DNA from: Aequorivita soesokkakensis
Lineage (GTDB): Bacteria; Bacteroidota; Bacteroidia; Flavobacteriales; Flavobacteriaceae
Direction: 5' to 3'
Length of the DNA stretch: 45,388 nt
Assembly (NCBI RefSeq): GCF_001641085.1
Contig: NZ_LXIE01000022.1
Span: 1 to 45,388 of the forward strand
Shown here piece by piece: positions 1-7,575 of this stretch; within the stretch, counting starts at the first letter, position 1; each line of letters starts with the position of its first letter. The notes below the pieces were generated by a model. That model was not told where the DNA came from. It did no database searches and saw only the letters and a list, made by a program, of their open reading frames with translations. Both the position numbers and the translations under genes were made by a program.

Positions 1-43
1 TGTTCAATGTTCAATAAAAAAAATTCATTTTTAAAAAATTCGA

Positions 44-391
44 ATGAAAAATAATATAGTTGAGGAATTTAATGCTTATCGAGAAAAGATGAACGAGAAG
101 ATGCTTGCTGACAACAATAAAATCATCAAGCGAATTTTTAATCTGGACACCAATGCCTATATGGAAGGCGTGCTTCCGAAGAAAACAAAGGAGCTTTTAG
201 GATTGGGCAATTCGTTGGTGCTTCGTTGTGATGATTGCGTTCGTTATCATTTGGAGGAATGCCACAAACTTGGTTTGACAAAAGAAGAAGTGGTTGAAGG
301 GATGAGCATTTCGCTTTTGATTGGGGGAACTATCGTAATTCCTCATTTGCGCAGGGCTTTTGAATATTGGGAAGCTTTGGAAGCAAAATAA
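44..391 (+). CDS. AhpD-like / carboxymuconolactone decarboxylase family protein
   Basis: A 115-residue protein, the usual size of a single-domain carboxymuconolactone decarboxylase/AhpD-like protein. The motif CDDCVRYH (about residues 61-68) matches the CxxC...H redox motif of the AhpD branch. It is followed by a helix ending in EEVVEG and the hydrophobic segment SLLIGGTIVIPHLRRA, both typical of the family. Members with CxxC act as thiol peroxidase reductants or related oxidoreductases; the true substrate here is unknown. The ATG at 44 follows an AT-rich leader. The gene stands alone on the plus strand ahead of a repeat-bounded GxxExxY gene and shows no functional link to the polysaccharide locus. 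Confidence 0.85.
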   Translation: MKNNIVEEFNAYREKMNEKMLADNNKIIKRIFNLDTNAYMEGVLPKKTKELLGLGNSLVLRCDDCVRYHLEECHKLGLTKEEVVEGMSISLLIGGTIVIPHLRRAFEYWEALEAK

Positions 392-429
392 TAATTGCTA
401 ACTTTACCTTATAAGCTCAAAATATTTTA

Positions 430-877
430 ACCACAAAGGCACAGAGGGCACGAAGAAAGAAAATTAAATAATGACCGAAAACGAAATTTCTTCAAAAATA
501 ATAGGTGCGAGTATTGAGGTTCATAAACAACTAGGGCCTGGTTTGTTAGAAAGCACTTACGAAATGTGTTTAGGTCACGAATTAAAATTATTGGGCTTGG
601 ATGTTAAACAACAAATTCCACTTCCAGTAATTTACAAAGATATCAAGCTTAATGCTGGTTATCGAATCGATATGATTGTGGAAAACAAAGTAATTGTTGA
701 AATAAAATCAGTTGATTCTTTGGCGCCTATCCATACAGCACAATTATTAACTTACTTAAAATTGAAAGATTTAAAACTCGGACTTTTAATCAACTTTAAC
801 GAAGTAAAGGTTATTGATGGCCTAAAAAGAATTATAAATGGCAAACTATAACTTTGTGGCCTTTGTGTCTCTGTGGT
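430..877 (+). mobile_element. Candidate GxxExxY cassette bounded by 26-nt inverted repeats (copy 1)
   Basis: The left arm is 430-455 and the right arm 852-877. The reverse complement of the right arm matches the left arm at 21 of 26 positions, and four of the five differences are G/A. Each arm is made of units near NNCACAAAG (9+8+9 nt). The only gene inside fills the space completely: its ATG is 15 nt after the left arm and its stop codon ends at 851, one base before the right arm. I see no target-site duplication that I would trust. The mobile nature is inferred from this layout and from related gene-less palindromes elsewhere in the window. Confidence 0.5.
471..851 (+). CDS. GxxExxY protein, PD-(D/E)XK nuclease-like (copy 1)
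   Basis: 126 residues, the standard length of the GxxExxY family. The name motif is G24-L-L-E27-S-T-Y30. A nuclease-like core follows: D67 in GYRIDMIV, then E77-I-K79 in VIVEIKS, then Q91 in TAQLLTYLK. This reproduces the D...ExK...Q pattern of the PD-(D/E)XK fold to which the family is assigned. The cellular role of the family is not established. The gene sits exactly between two inverted-repeat arms and has a second copy at 1863-2243 with about 60% identical residues by direct gap-free count (76 of 126). It may act on the flanking repeats or on other DNA ends; that is inference. Confidence 0.85.
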   Translation: MTENEISSKIIGASIEVHKQLGPGLLESTYEMCLGHELKLLGLDVKQQIPLPVIYKDIKLNAGYRIDMIVENKVIVEIKSVDSLAPIHTAQLLTYLKLKDLKLGLLINFNEVKVIDGLKRIINGKL

Positions 878-916
878 AAATTTATAGCATAAGCCAAGTT
901 TAAAAACAAAATCAAA

Positions 917-1657
917 ATGAAGCTAAAAGCCGAAAATTTAATGAAATCCTATAAAGGCCGAAAGGTTGTAAAAGGAATCACTGTGGAGGTAAACCAAGGT
1001 GAAATTGTGGGCTTACTTGGACCGAATGGTGCGGGTAAAACCACTTCCTTCTATATGATTGTTGGGCTGATAAAACCAAACGGTGGGAATATCTTTTTGG
1101 AAGGAACAGAAATCACCAAATACCCAATGTACAAACGTGCACAAAATGGAATTGGTTATTTGGCGCAGGAAGCTTCGGTTTTTAGGAAGTTGAGCGTTGA
1201 GGACAATATTTTAAGTGTATTGCAGCTTACGAAGCTTTCAAAAAAAGAGCAGCGCGCAAAAATGGAATCGCTTATCGAGGAATTTGGTTTGGGACATATC
1301 CGCAAGAACCGTGGCGATCTTTTAAGCGGGGGCGAAAGACGAAGAACCGAAATTGCCCGTGCCTTGGCTACAGATCCGCATTTTATTCTTTTGGATGAAC
1401 CTTTTGCAGGAGTTGACCCCGTGGCAGTTGAAGATATTCAGCGCATTGTGGCACAGCTTAAAAACAAAAACATCGGAATTCTTATTACCGACCACAACGT
1501 GCAGGAAACACTGGCAATTACCGATAGAACCTATTTGATGTTTGAAGGAAGTATCCTAAAACACGGAGTGCCGGAAGAACTTGCCGCAGATGAAATGGTT
1601 CGGAAAGTATATCTTGGGCAGAATTTCGAGCTTAGGAAGAAGAAATTGGAGTTTTGA
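917..1657 (+). CDS. lptB: LPS export ABC transporter ATP-binding protein LptB
   Basis: 246 residues. It is the cytoplasmic ATPase of the Lpt machine that extracts LPS from the inner membrane and drives it to the outer membrane with LptF/LptG. Visible motifs: Walker [10 protein letters not shown] (35-43), signature LLSGGERRR, Walker [14 protein letters not shown] and the H-loop ITDHNVQE. The LSGGERRR signature and the DEPFAGVDP Walker B are characteristic of LptB rather than of general ABC ATPases. No other lpt gene lies nearby, which is common in Bacteroidota. The ATG at 917 lies 40 nt after the right arm of the first GxxExxY cassette, so this cassette sits directly in the upstream region of an essential gene. 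Confidence 0.93.
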   Translation: MKLKAENLMKSYKGRKVVKGITVEVNQGEIVGLLGPNGAGKTTSFYMIVGLIKPNGGNIFLEGTEITKYPMYKRAQNGIGYLAQEASVFRKLSVEDNILSVLQLTKLSKKEQRAKMESLIEEFGLGHIRKNRGDLLSGGERRRTEIARALATDPHFILLDEPFAGVDPVAVEDIQRIVAQLKNKNIGILITDHNVQETLAITDRTYLMFEGSILKHGVPEELAADEMVRKVYLGQNFELRKKKLEF

Positions 1658-1676
1658 TTACAATACGGGATTTTTA

Positions 1677-1823
1677 ACCACAGAGGACACAATGGTTGCA
1701 CAAAGTTCACAAAGCTTTCATTGTTTTTTTTCCTTTCTAATTTAAACACGAGTAAATAAGGTTTTCTTAAAATTGACTGAATATACTTTGTGCTCTTTGA
1801 GCCTTCTTGGTGTTCTTTGTGTC
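1677..1823. repeat. Gene-less NNCACAAAG inverted-repeat element, 38-nt arms
   Basis: The left arm (1677-1714) and right arm (1786-1823) are each 38 nt and have the same internal layout of 9+9+11+9 nt, with every block ending in AAG, GAG or ATG. About 70 AT-rich bases separate them and hold no open frame of note. The element lies between lptB (ends 1657) and the second GxxExxY cassette (from 1836), so two related elements are almost back to back. Confidence 0.6.
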
Positions 1824-1835
1824 TATGCTTTTTTT

Positions 1836-2328
1836 ACCACAAAGATCACAAAGGTTTTAAATTCACAATGTTCCGTTTATAACTCTTTTAATACCGTGCT
1901 TTAACAGACTCACATTAAAATTTATCAGAAGCCCTAACTTAAAATCCCCAAGTCTTAAATATGTAAGGGTCTGTGCTAAATGTACGTCGTTTAATGCTTC
2001 CACACTTTTTATTTCAATAACAACCTTATTTTCAACTAATATGTCGATTCTATAACCTATCTCCAATTTCACTTCCTGGAATATAAGTGGCATAGGCTTT
2101 TGTTTTTCAACAATTAGGCCTTCTTTCATTAACTTATAAAAAAGACATTCTTGATAAGCAGATTCCAACAAACCAGGACCAAGTGCCTTGTGGACTTCTA
2201 GGGAACATCCTATAATCTTATTGGCTATTTGATTTTCAGTCATAATAAACACATTTAACTTTTATTTTGAATCACAAAGTACAGATATTACTTTGTGTCC
2301 TTTGTGCCTACTTAGTGATCTTTGTGTT
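1836..2328 (-). mobile_element. Candidate GxxExxY cassette, 38-nt upstream arm (copy 2)
   Basis: Read on the minus strand, the upstream arm is 2291-2328 (38 nt, blocks of 9+9+11+9) and the downstream arm is 1836-1854 (19 nt, two blocks). The enclosed gene is the GxxExxY gene 1863-2243. The upstream arm overlaps the 3' end of the phosphatidylserine synthase gene: its last codons and its stop (2312-2314) are made of repeat sequence. The arms match the 38-nt class seen at 1677-1823 and 7440-7520. Confidence 0.5.
1863..2243 (-). CDS. GxxExxY protein, PD-(D/E)XK nuclease-like (copy 2)
   Basis: 126 residues when started at the ATG at 2241-2243, which gives MTENQIANK and aligns with copy 1 from the first residue. 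An in-frame GTG three codons upstream (2252) is possible but less likely. GPGLLESAY carries the GxxExxY motif (G24, E27, Y30). The nuclease-like residues D67, E77, K79 and Q91 are all kept. The hydrophobic end KLGLLINFN is almost identical in both copies. Enclosed by NNCACAAAG repeat arms. Orientation is opposite to copy 1, and only lptB plus one gene-less element separate them. Function unknown. Confidence 0.85.
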   Translation of the reverse strand: MTENQIANKIIGCSLEVHKALGPGLLESAYQECLFYKLMKEGLIVEKQKPMPLIFQEVKLEIGYRIDILVENKVVIEIKSVEALNDVHLAQTLTYLRLGDFKLGLLINFNVSLLKHGIKRVINGTL

Positions 2329-3055
2329 TAAACAGAGAAAGCAATATATAAAGAAGAATTATAAAGGGGATTGCTAAAAACTTCAAGAGTACTAAAAGCA
2401 CAACACAAAGTATCAAAAATACATAGCGGACGGCGTTGCTTTTAAAATCCCACGTTTTGAATTTTAATGCGAAGAGCGGAATTTCGGCATTCAGCAAGAT
2501 GCAGCTTAGTACTGTCATTCCTATCAAAAACCATTGGTTAAGGATAATGGTTTCCGCCAATTCAGAATACTGAAATTGTAAAATTAAAGGTAAACTTAAA
2601 ATAAGAAGTGTATTTGCAGGAGTTGGAAGACCAATGAAACCCGACGTTTGGCGTGTATCCACATTAAATTTTGCCAAACGGTAGGCAGAGGCAATTACAA
2701 TCAGCAAGCCAATAAGAGGTAGATAATTTTTAAAACTTATATTCCACCCCTCCAACGAAAAGGTTTCTGTAAGTGTTTGCATTTGATGGAAATAGGACAG
2801 ATTAAACAATTGAAACATTACAATTCCCGGCGCTACCCCACTGGTAATAACATCTGCCAAGGAATCCAGCTGCAGTCCCACTTCACTTTGGGCTTTTAAT
2901 AATCTTGCCGCAAGCCCATCAAAAAAGTCAAAGAAAATTCCGAGGAAAACAAAGAAAGATGCTGTTATCAAATCGCCAGAAACCGCAAAAAGTATAGCCA
3001 CACAACCACAAAGGATGTTTAGGGAGGTGATGATGTTTGGTATTTGTTTTATCAT
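2312..3055 (-). CDS. pssA: CDP-diacylglycerol--serine O-phosphatidyltransferase
   Basis: Makes phosphatidylserine from CDP-diacylglycerol and serine, the first step towards phosphatidylethanolamine, in the inner membrane. From the ATG at 3055 the protein is 247 residues. The CDP-alcohol phosphotransferase motif is complete: D43-x2-D46-G47-x2-A50-R51-x8-G60-x3-D64-x3-D68. Several hydrophobic segments follow (for example LPLIGLLIVIA and YVFLILCVVLLVLL). A TTG at 3070 is in frame, but ATG at 3055 (MIKQIPN) is the better start. The last residues (KHKDH) and the stop codon are encoded by the arm of the neighbouring repeat element, so the native C-terminus may have been changed by it. Confidence 0.9.
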   Translation of the reverse strand: MIKQIPNIITSLNILCGCVAILFAVSGDLITASFFVFLGIFFDFFDGLAARLLKAQSEVGLQLDSLADVITSGVAPGIVMFQLFNLSYFHQMQTLTETFSLEGWNISFKNYLPLIGLLIVIASAYRLAKFNVDTRQTSGFIGLPTPANTLLILSLPLILQFQYSELAETIILNQWFLIGMTVLSCILLNAEIPLFALKFKTWDFKSNAVRYVFLILCVVLLVLLKFLAIPFIILLYILLSLFKHKDH

Positions 3056-3070
3056 ATTTATAATTAACAA

Positions 3071-3120
3071 GGTCTCGACTTTAGTTTATCCTGAGCGAAG
3101 CCGAAGGGCTCGACCAGACA
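3071..3120. repeat. REP-like hairpin (GGTCTCGA ... GGGCTCGACC type)
   Basis: A stretch at about 3071-3112 has GGTCTCGACTTTAG at the left and CCGAAGGGCTCGACC at the right, with CCTGAGCGAAG between. The ends can pair through GGTC-CGA against TCGACC. The core is related to the TTCGACTGCGCTCAG repeats near 40.4 kb and the TTCGACAAGCTCAGC copy at about 39.2 kb. It lies just upstream of the start of pssA. Confidence 0.45.
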
Positions 3121-3237
3121 AAGTTGTGTAAAAATAACAAAGTATTTCCGTCCAAAGCTATCAAAACACAATATGTGCATAAATTTAAAGTTTAGTATTC
3201 TGTAAAATAGTGCCATATTTGTTCAAAATTTTAAAGC

Positions 3238-4305
3238 TTGAAAGAAAAATTTTTACTTGTTTTAATTCTCGTTTCAGCCACGCTGAGTGCGCAGACCGTG
3301 CGTAAATATTCCAATGAATTTATGAATATAGGTGTTGATGCCGCCGCTTTCGGGATGAGCAATGCTGTGGTTGCTTCTTCAGCTGACGTAAACTCAGGTT
3401 ATTGGAACCCTGCTGGTTTGGTAAATCTTGAGGACAAACAAATTTCATTGATGCACGCCTCTTATTTTGCAAACATTGCAAATTACGATTATGCCGCTTT
3501 TGCAATGCCACTGGATGATAGAAGTGCAGTTGGGCTTTCCGTGATCCGCTTTGGGGTGGACGATATTTTGAACACAACCCAATTGATTGACGACGAAGGA
3601 AATATTTCTTACGATCGCATCAGTCTTTTTTCTACAGCTGATTATGGGGTGACTTTTTCTTACGCACGCCGGCTTCCCTTGGATGGTTTAAATTATGGTG
3701 TAAACGCAAAAGTAATCAGAAGGATTATTGGCGATTTTGCTTCCTCTTGGGGTTTTGGATTGGATGCTGCCATTCAATTTAAAAGTGACAAATGGATGTT
3801 TGGATTAATGGCAAGAGACATTACAACCACTTTCAACGCGTGGAGCATTGACAAGGAAAAGTTTGCCGAAATTCAGGGAGCCGTTGAAGGCCAAAACCAA
3901 GAATTGCCCGAGACTACTGAAATTACTATTCCAAAACTGCAATTGGGGATGGCACGAAAATTTGTGTATCACTATGATTTTTCATTGTTGGCTGAAGTTG
4001 ATCTAAATTTCCGTTTTGCTGAAACAAATGATATTATTTCTACTTCCTTTGCGAGTATTACCCCTTCCTTGGGTCTTGAATTTGCATATATAGATATGGT
4101 TTACGTTCGTGGTGGCGTAGGGAATTTTCAGAACATAAAACAATTGGACGGAGGTGATTCGGTAGGTTTTCAACCGAATATTGGCGTAGGCTTTAAATAC
4201 AAAGGTATTCAAGTAGATTATGCCCTGACAGATATTGGCGACCAAAGTGCGGCACTATATTCCAATGTTTTTTCGTTGAAACTGGATTGGGAGATTTTTA
4301 GGTAA
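3238..4305 (+). CDS. PorV/PorQ-type outer-membrane barrel protein
   Basis: 355 residues with an N-terminal signal peptide (hydrophobic LLVLILVSATLS, cleavage near SAQ). The mature part starts with RKYSNEFMNIGVDAAAFG and contains NSGYWNPAGL, hallmarks of the PorV/PorQ (FadL-like) barrel family of Bacteroidota, which includes the type IX secretion shuttle protein PorV and its PorV2 relatives. The many alternating hydrophobic segments fit a beta-barrel. The start must be TTG at 3238: an in-frame TAA lies two codons upstream and the next ATG falls behind the signal peptide. Whether this is the true T9SS component or a paralogue cannot be told here; other por genes are absent from the window. Confidence 0.75.
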   Translation: MKEKFLLVLILVSATLSAQTVRKYSNEFMNIGVDAAAFGMSNAVVASSADVNSGYWNPAGLVNLEDKQISLMHASYFANIANYDYAAFAMPLDDRSAVGLSVIRFGVDDILNTTQLIDDEGNISYDRISLFSTADYGVTFSYARRLPLDGLNYGVNAKVIRRIIGDFASSWGFGLDAAIQFKSDKWMFGLMARDITTTFNAWSIDKEKFAEIQGAVEGQNQELPETTEITIPKLQLGMARKFVYHYDFSLLAEVDLNFRFAETNDIISTSFASITPSLGLEFAYIDMVYVRGGVGNFQNIKQLDGGDSVGFQPNIGVGFKYKGIQVDYALTDIGDQSAALYSNVFSLKLDWEIFR

Positions 4306-4411
4306 AAGTAGACGAGTTGAGAAGTCGATGAGTTTAGGAATCGGCGAATTTATAAGCAATAAATCTTAAATAAGACCCAAGATTTACAACAACAAAAATA
4401 TTAGTGTATTC

Positions 4412-5596
4412 GTGGTGAAAAAAAAATACATTTTCCTTTTACTATTTATAATTAGTCTTTCCGTAAAAGCACAATTCGTTCCCTTGTCTGAAGGTTCGGA
4501 AATAAGCATCATTACTATCGGTCCGGGAGCTGAGCTTTATGATAAGTTTGGTCACAGTGCATTTCGAATTCAAGATCCTGCAACAGGGCAGGATGTAGTT
4601 TTCAATTATGGTGAATACGATTTTAACACGCCGAATTTCTACCTCAAGTTTGCCCAGGGAAAACTGCTTTATCAATTGGGTGCAGACTATTACAATTCTT
4701 TCCATTCGCGTTATGTAGCCCAAAACCGCTGGATGAAAGAGCAGACTTTAAATCTTACCCTTTCAGAAAAACAAGCTATTTCTGATTATTTGTGGAATAA
4801 TTTAAAGCCCGAAAACAAAAAATATAAATACGATTTCTTTTTTGACAATTGCGCTACCAAAATTCGCGATGTAGTTCAAAAAGTATTAGGCAATAAATTG
4901 GAATTTAAGGAAGACCATATAAAAGAAGAGCTTACTTTCCGGGAACTTATACAGCAAAATCTGCAAGCAAATTCTTGGGGAAGTTTGGGCATAGACATTG
5001 CTTTGGGCGCAGTGATAGATAGAAAAGCAAAACCCATAGAATATCAATTTCTTCCGGAATATGTTTACGAAGGAGCTGCAAATGCTGTTATAAACAGAAA
5101 TGGGGTTTCAGAAAGTTTAGTGAAACATACAGCCGTTCTTTTTGAAAACACTCCTACCCCAACTGAAAATAATTTCTTTCTGAGTCCTCTATTTATTTTG
5201 GGAATATTAGGGCTTTTGATTGTTTTTATTACCTATCAAGATTATAAAAGAAAAGTGAGAAGTCGCTATTTAGATACGTTCCTTTTCTTTTTTACGGGCT
5301 TGATCGGTGTGTTTCTTCTGTTGCTCTGGTTTGCCACAGACCACACTGCCACTGCCAATAATTATAATTTATTGTGGGCTTTTCCTATTTCAATTTTACT
5401 GATTTTTGCAATTACAAAAAAACACATTTCACCTAAAATAAAGCGATATGTCCTTCTTTTACTATTGCTTTTAGTACTTCTGGCCATTCATTGGCTAACG
5501 GGAGTTCAGATATTTGCCATTGGCTTATTGCCGCTATTGGTAGCTTTGGCAGTTCGGTATATTTATTTGATGTATTTTATTGGAAAGAAAGAGTAA
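4412..5596 (+). CDS. DUF4105 / Lnb-type periplasmic and membrane protein
   Basis: 394 residues: signal peptide (1-20), a periplasmic domain to about residue 240, then about five hydrophobic helices (from SPLFILGILGLLIVF to the end). The periplasmic domain shows the DUF4105 hallmarks: PGAELYDKFGHSAF with H48 and FFDNCATKIRD with C147, a plausible His/Cys pair. This domain has been renamed for Lnb, the lipoprotein N-acyltransferase of Bacteroidota, which N-acylates the lipidated cysteine of lipoproteins. The start is GTG at 4412 (a second GTG follows directly). It lies 106 nt after the PorV-type gene on the same strand. Assignment to Lnb activity is from family knowledge, not proven here. Confidence 0.72.
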   Translation: MVKKKYIFLLLFIISLSVKAQFVPLSEGSEISIITIGPGAELYDKFGHSAFRIQDPATGQDVVFNYGEYDFNTPNFYLKFAQGKLLYQLGADYYNSFHSRYVAQNRWMKEQTLNLTLSEKQAISDYLWNNLKPENKKYKYDFFFDNCATKIRDVVQKVLGNKLEFKEDHIKEELTFRELIQQNLQANSWGSLGIDIALGAVIDRKAKPIEYQFLPEYVYEGAANAVINRNGVSESLVKHTAVLFENTPTPTENNFFLSPLFILGILGLLIVFITYQDYKRKVRSRYLDTFLFFFTGLIGVFLLLLWFATDHTATANNYNLLWAFPISILLIFAITKKHISPKIKRYVLLLLLLLVLLAIHWLTGVQIFAIGLLPLLVALAVRYIYLMYFIGKKE

Positions 5597-5652
5597 GTTG
5601 TCCGTTGTGGGTTGTCGGTTGTCGGTTGTTGGTTATTGGTTGTTGGTTGTTG
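5597..5652. repeat. Heptanucleotide minisatellite, unit near GTTGTTG, 8 units
   Basis: Eight consecutive 7-nt units from GTTGTCC through GTTGTTG cover 5597-5652 without a break in phase. They begin directly after the stop codon of the DUF4105 gene (5596). Confidence 0.8.
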
Positions 5653-5697
5653 AAATTAAATTCTTTTCTAAGATATATCACGTATCAAATCGTTATG

Positions 5698-5733
5698 AAT
5701 TGATATGAAAAATTGGCACTTTTCATATCAATT
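5698..5733. promoter_or_regulatory. Perfect 14-bp hairpin with 8-nt loop
   Basis: AATTGATATGAAAA (5698-5711) and its exact reverse complement (5720-5733) enclose an 8-nt loop. The stem is AT-rich, so it is a poor terminator by base pairing but a good palindromic protein-binding site. It lies between the plus-strand DUF4105 gene and the minus-strand end of the polysaccharide locus. Confidence 0.55.
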
Positions 5734-5751
5734 TTAGGTAGTGTAAATTTT

Positions 5752-5777
5752 GTAGGAAAAACACACCTTTTTCTTAC
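5752..5777 (+). terminator. Possible terminator hairpin after the DUF4105 gene
   Basis: GTAGGAAAAA (5752-5761) pairs with TTTTTCTTAC (5768-5777) over ten positions including one G-U pair, loop 6 nt, followed by GTTTTAA. It could end plus-strand transcripts from the DUF4105 gene. The stem is AT-rich, so support is weak. Confidence 0.3.
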
Positions 5778-5792
5778 GTTTTAATGAACTAT

Positions 5793-5836
5793 CTATGGCT
5801 TTACTATGGCTCTACTATGGAGTAGCTATGGAGGTA
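5793..5836. repeat. Four 11-nt repeats, unit near CTATGGCTCTA
   Basis: Units at 5793, 5804, 5815 and 5826 all begin with CTATGG and keep an exact 11-nt spacing. Part of the 409-base non-coding stretch 5597-6005, which otherwise holds two heptad repeats and two hairpins and no credible gene. Confidence 0.65.
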
Positions 5837-5868
5837 GTATTTTGGACAGGAAAAAATGTTGATAATTG

Positions 5869-5917
5869 CAAATCGCAAATTCCAAATTCCAAATTCCAAA
5901 TCACAAATCACAAATTC
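5869..5917. repeat. Heptanucleotide minisatellite, unit CAAATTC, 7 units
   Basis: Seven 7-nt units (CAAATCG, three CAAATTC, two CAAATCA, CAAATTC) in unbroken phase. Second heptad array in the same non-coding stretch, with a unit unrelated to that at 5597. Confidence 0.8.
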
Positions 5918-6005
5918 AAATAGTAGCAAATCCTTCCGCCGCGACAACTTTCAAATCTGTCCCAACTGCTCCTTGAATACTGAACATTGATTGCTGACCA
6001 CTAAC

Positions 6006-7400
6006 TCACTGTCCCCTAAAAAATACAATAGTACTTAGCGTTTTAATAATAATTGTAATATCCAAAAAGAGGCTTCGATGTTTTATATAATATAAATCGT
6101 ATTGGAGTTTTTCAAGGGAATCTTCTTCACTAGACCCGTATTTCGCATTTACTTGCGCCCAGCCAGTTACACCGGGTTTTACAAGATGGCGTACTTCATA
6201 AAAAGGTATTTTCTCTATTAAATCCTCAACAAATTCAGGGCGTTCCGGGCGAGGGCCAATTACGCTCATTTCGCCTTTTATAACATTTATAAACTGCGGA
6301 ATTTCATCAAATCGGGATTTTCTTAAAAAACGACCAAACTTTGTGACGCGCCTATCTTTTAATTTTGCAAATTGGGCGCCATTCTTTTCCGCATTAATTA
6401 TCATACTTCTCAATTTATAAATCTTGAAGTGTACGCCATTTTTTCCAACTCTAGTTTGGCTGTAAAACAAAGGGCCTTGGTTTGCCAACAAGTTTCCGAT
6501 TATAAAAAAAGGCAACAAAATAAGTCCGAAAGCGAGGCCGATGATTGAAAAGAAAAGATCCAAAATTCTATTGAAAAAAAGATAGAGCTTGTTTTGATTG
6601 CTTCTACTAAACGGGAAATAGCGATAGAAATCCTTTTCAACGTGTTGCACCGGAATACGATGTGTCAATTCTTCATAAACCTGGGTGTATTCGCGAATTG
6701 GGATTCCGTTTTCGAGCAGTTTTATCAGTTGGTTGTTGAGTTCCACCGTCATTCCTTCCGAAAGCGGGGTGCCCACAACAATTTCAGAAATGGTCATTTC
6801 TTTCGTCAATAAAGCAATATCACGGATACTGATGACATCTATTTCAAGATTATTGACAATAGTTCCGTCATTTGGGCCTGTATTAAAATAACCAATTACA
6901 CGATAATTTGGATCGGATTTTTGAAGTGACTCAACAATTGCATCCACGTCTTGCGAATTTGCTATCAGCAAAACCCGCTTATAAAAACGCGGCGCCGATA
7001 TGAGGATTATATATGCATAACGCCATGCCAACATAGCAATGTTAATCGCCAAAAAGAAATAGACTATCTGCAAGCGGTTTGACGGTAACATAGGGGTGTA
7101 AAAAGGCGTCAACAAATAGAACAATACGGTAACTGAAGAAGTGATAATAACGTTTTTTACCACAACATCAAACTTGCTTGCTTTTTGAAGGTTATACAAT
7201 TCAAAAATAGTTGCGAAAACGGTAAGATATACTGCCAAAACGATTGACCAAACCCAGTGCTGGGAATTAATCTTGAAATAATCAAAATTAAAAACAGTAC
7301 CTACAACATAAAGCAATGCCAAAACACAAACAATATCCAGAATACGAAGTAATATTTTACGTTCGGATATATCGAAATGAATGCTGCTATTTTTAGACAT
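6006..7400 (-). CDS. Polyprenyl-phosphate sugar-1-phosphate transferase (WcaJ type), initiating enzyme
   Basis: 464 residues. It moves a sugar-1-phosphate from a UDP-sugar to undecaprenyl phosphate in the inner membrane and so starts the repeat unit. Layout: about four N-terminal hydrophobic segments (to about 130), a CoA-binding-like middle domain (VLLIANSQDVDAIVESL and on), a fifth membrane segment, and the C-terminal Bac_transf domain. The last carries YSQTRVGKNG, KLRSM, FLRKSRFDEIPQ, VIGPRPERPEF and KPGVTGWAQVN, all diagnostic. It is the last gene of the minus-strand locus, so the first enzyme of the pathway is encoded at the distal end. A 39-nt gap plus a large palindrome (7440-7520) separate it from the preceding gene. 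Confidence 0.93.
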   Translation of the reverse strand: MSKNSSIHFDISERKILLRILDIVCVLALLYVVGTVFNFDYFKINSQHWVWSIVLAVYLTVFATIFELYNLQKASKFDVVVKNVIITSSVTVLFYLLTPFYTPMLPSNRLQIVYFFLAINIAMLAWRYAYIILISAPRFYKRVLLIANSQDVDAIVESLQKSDPNYRVIGYFNTGPNDGTIVNNLEIDVISIRDIALLTKEMTISEIVVGTPLSEGMTVELNNQLIKLLENGIPIREYTQVYEELTHRIPVQHVEKDFYRYFPFSRSNQNKLYLFFNRILDLFFSIIGLAFGLILLPFFIIGNLLANQGPLFYSQTRVGKNGVHFKIYKLRSMIINAEKNGAQFAKLKDRRVTKFGRFLRKSRFDEIPQFINVIKGEMSVIGPRPERPEFVEDLIEKIPFYEVRHLVKPGVTGWAQVNAKYGSSEEDSLEKLQYDLYYIKHRSLFLDITIIIKTLSTIVFFRGQ

Positions 7401-7439
7401 AAGTAATCGTTTTCTGGTTTTGCTAAGGACGTCTTTTTA

Positions 7440-7520
7440 ACCACAAAGTGCACAAAGGTTTCACAATGCGCACAAAGTTTTGCTTGGTGTTCTTTGTGCC
7501 TACTCAGTGTTCTTTGTGGT
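7440..7520. repeat. Gene-less NNCACAAAG palindrome, two 38-nt arms, 5-nt spacer
   Basis: Arms 7440-7477 and 7483-7520 share the 9+9+11+9 block layout and face each other with only 5 nt between. The outer ends ACCACAAAG and CTTTGTGGT are perfect complements; the inner blocks are less well matched. Within the locus it lies between the glycosyltransferase gene ending at 7576 and the WcaJ-type gene, so polycistronic RNA would carry a long hairpin here. The 175-base gap contains nothing else. Confidence 0.65.
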
Positions 7521-7575
7521 TGTCATCTAATATTAAATTATTAACAAATGGCCAATTCTTCAAATTTACTCAAAT

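Noticed and set aside
471-2243. GxxExxY genes as toxin-antitoxin pairs
   Set aside because: Each cassette has only one gene and no small partner frame inside the repeat arms.
3153-3160. TAGCTTTG on the minus strand as pssA promoter
   Set aside because: The box matches TAnnTTTG, but about 100 nt separate it from the ATG, no -33 element is visible, and a REP-like hairpin lies between.
5597-5917. Repeat-rich stretch as a CRISPR array
   Set aside because: The units are 7 or 11 nt and directly adjacent, with no unique spacers and no cas genes in the window.
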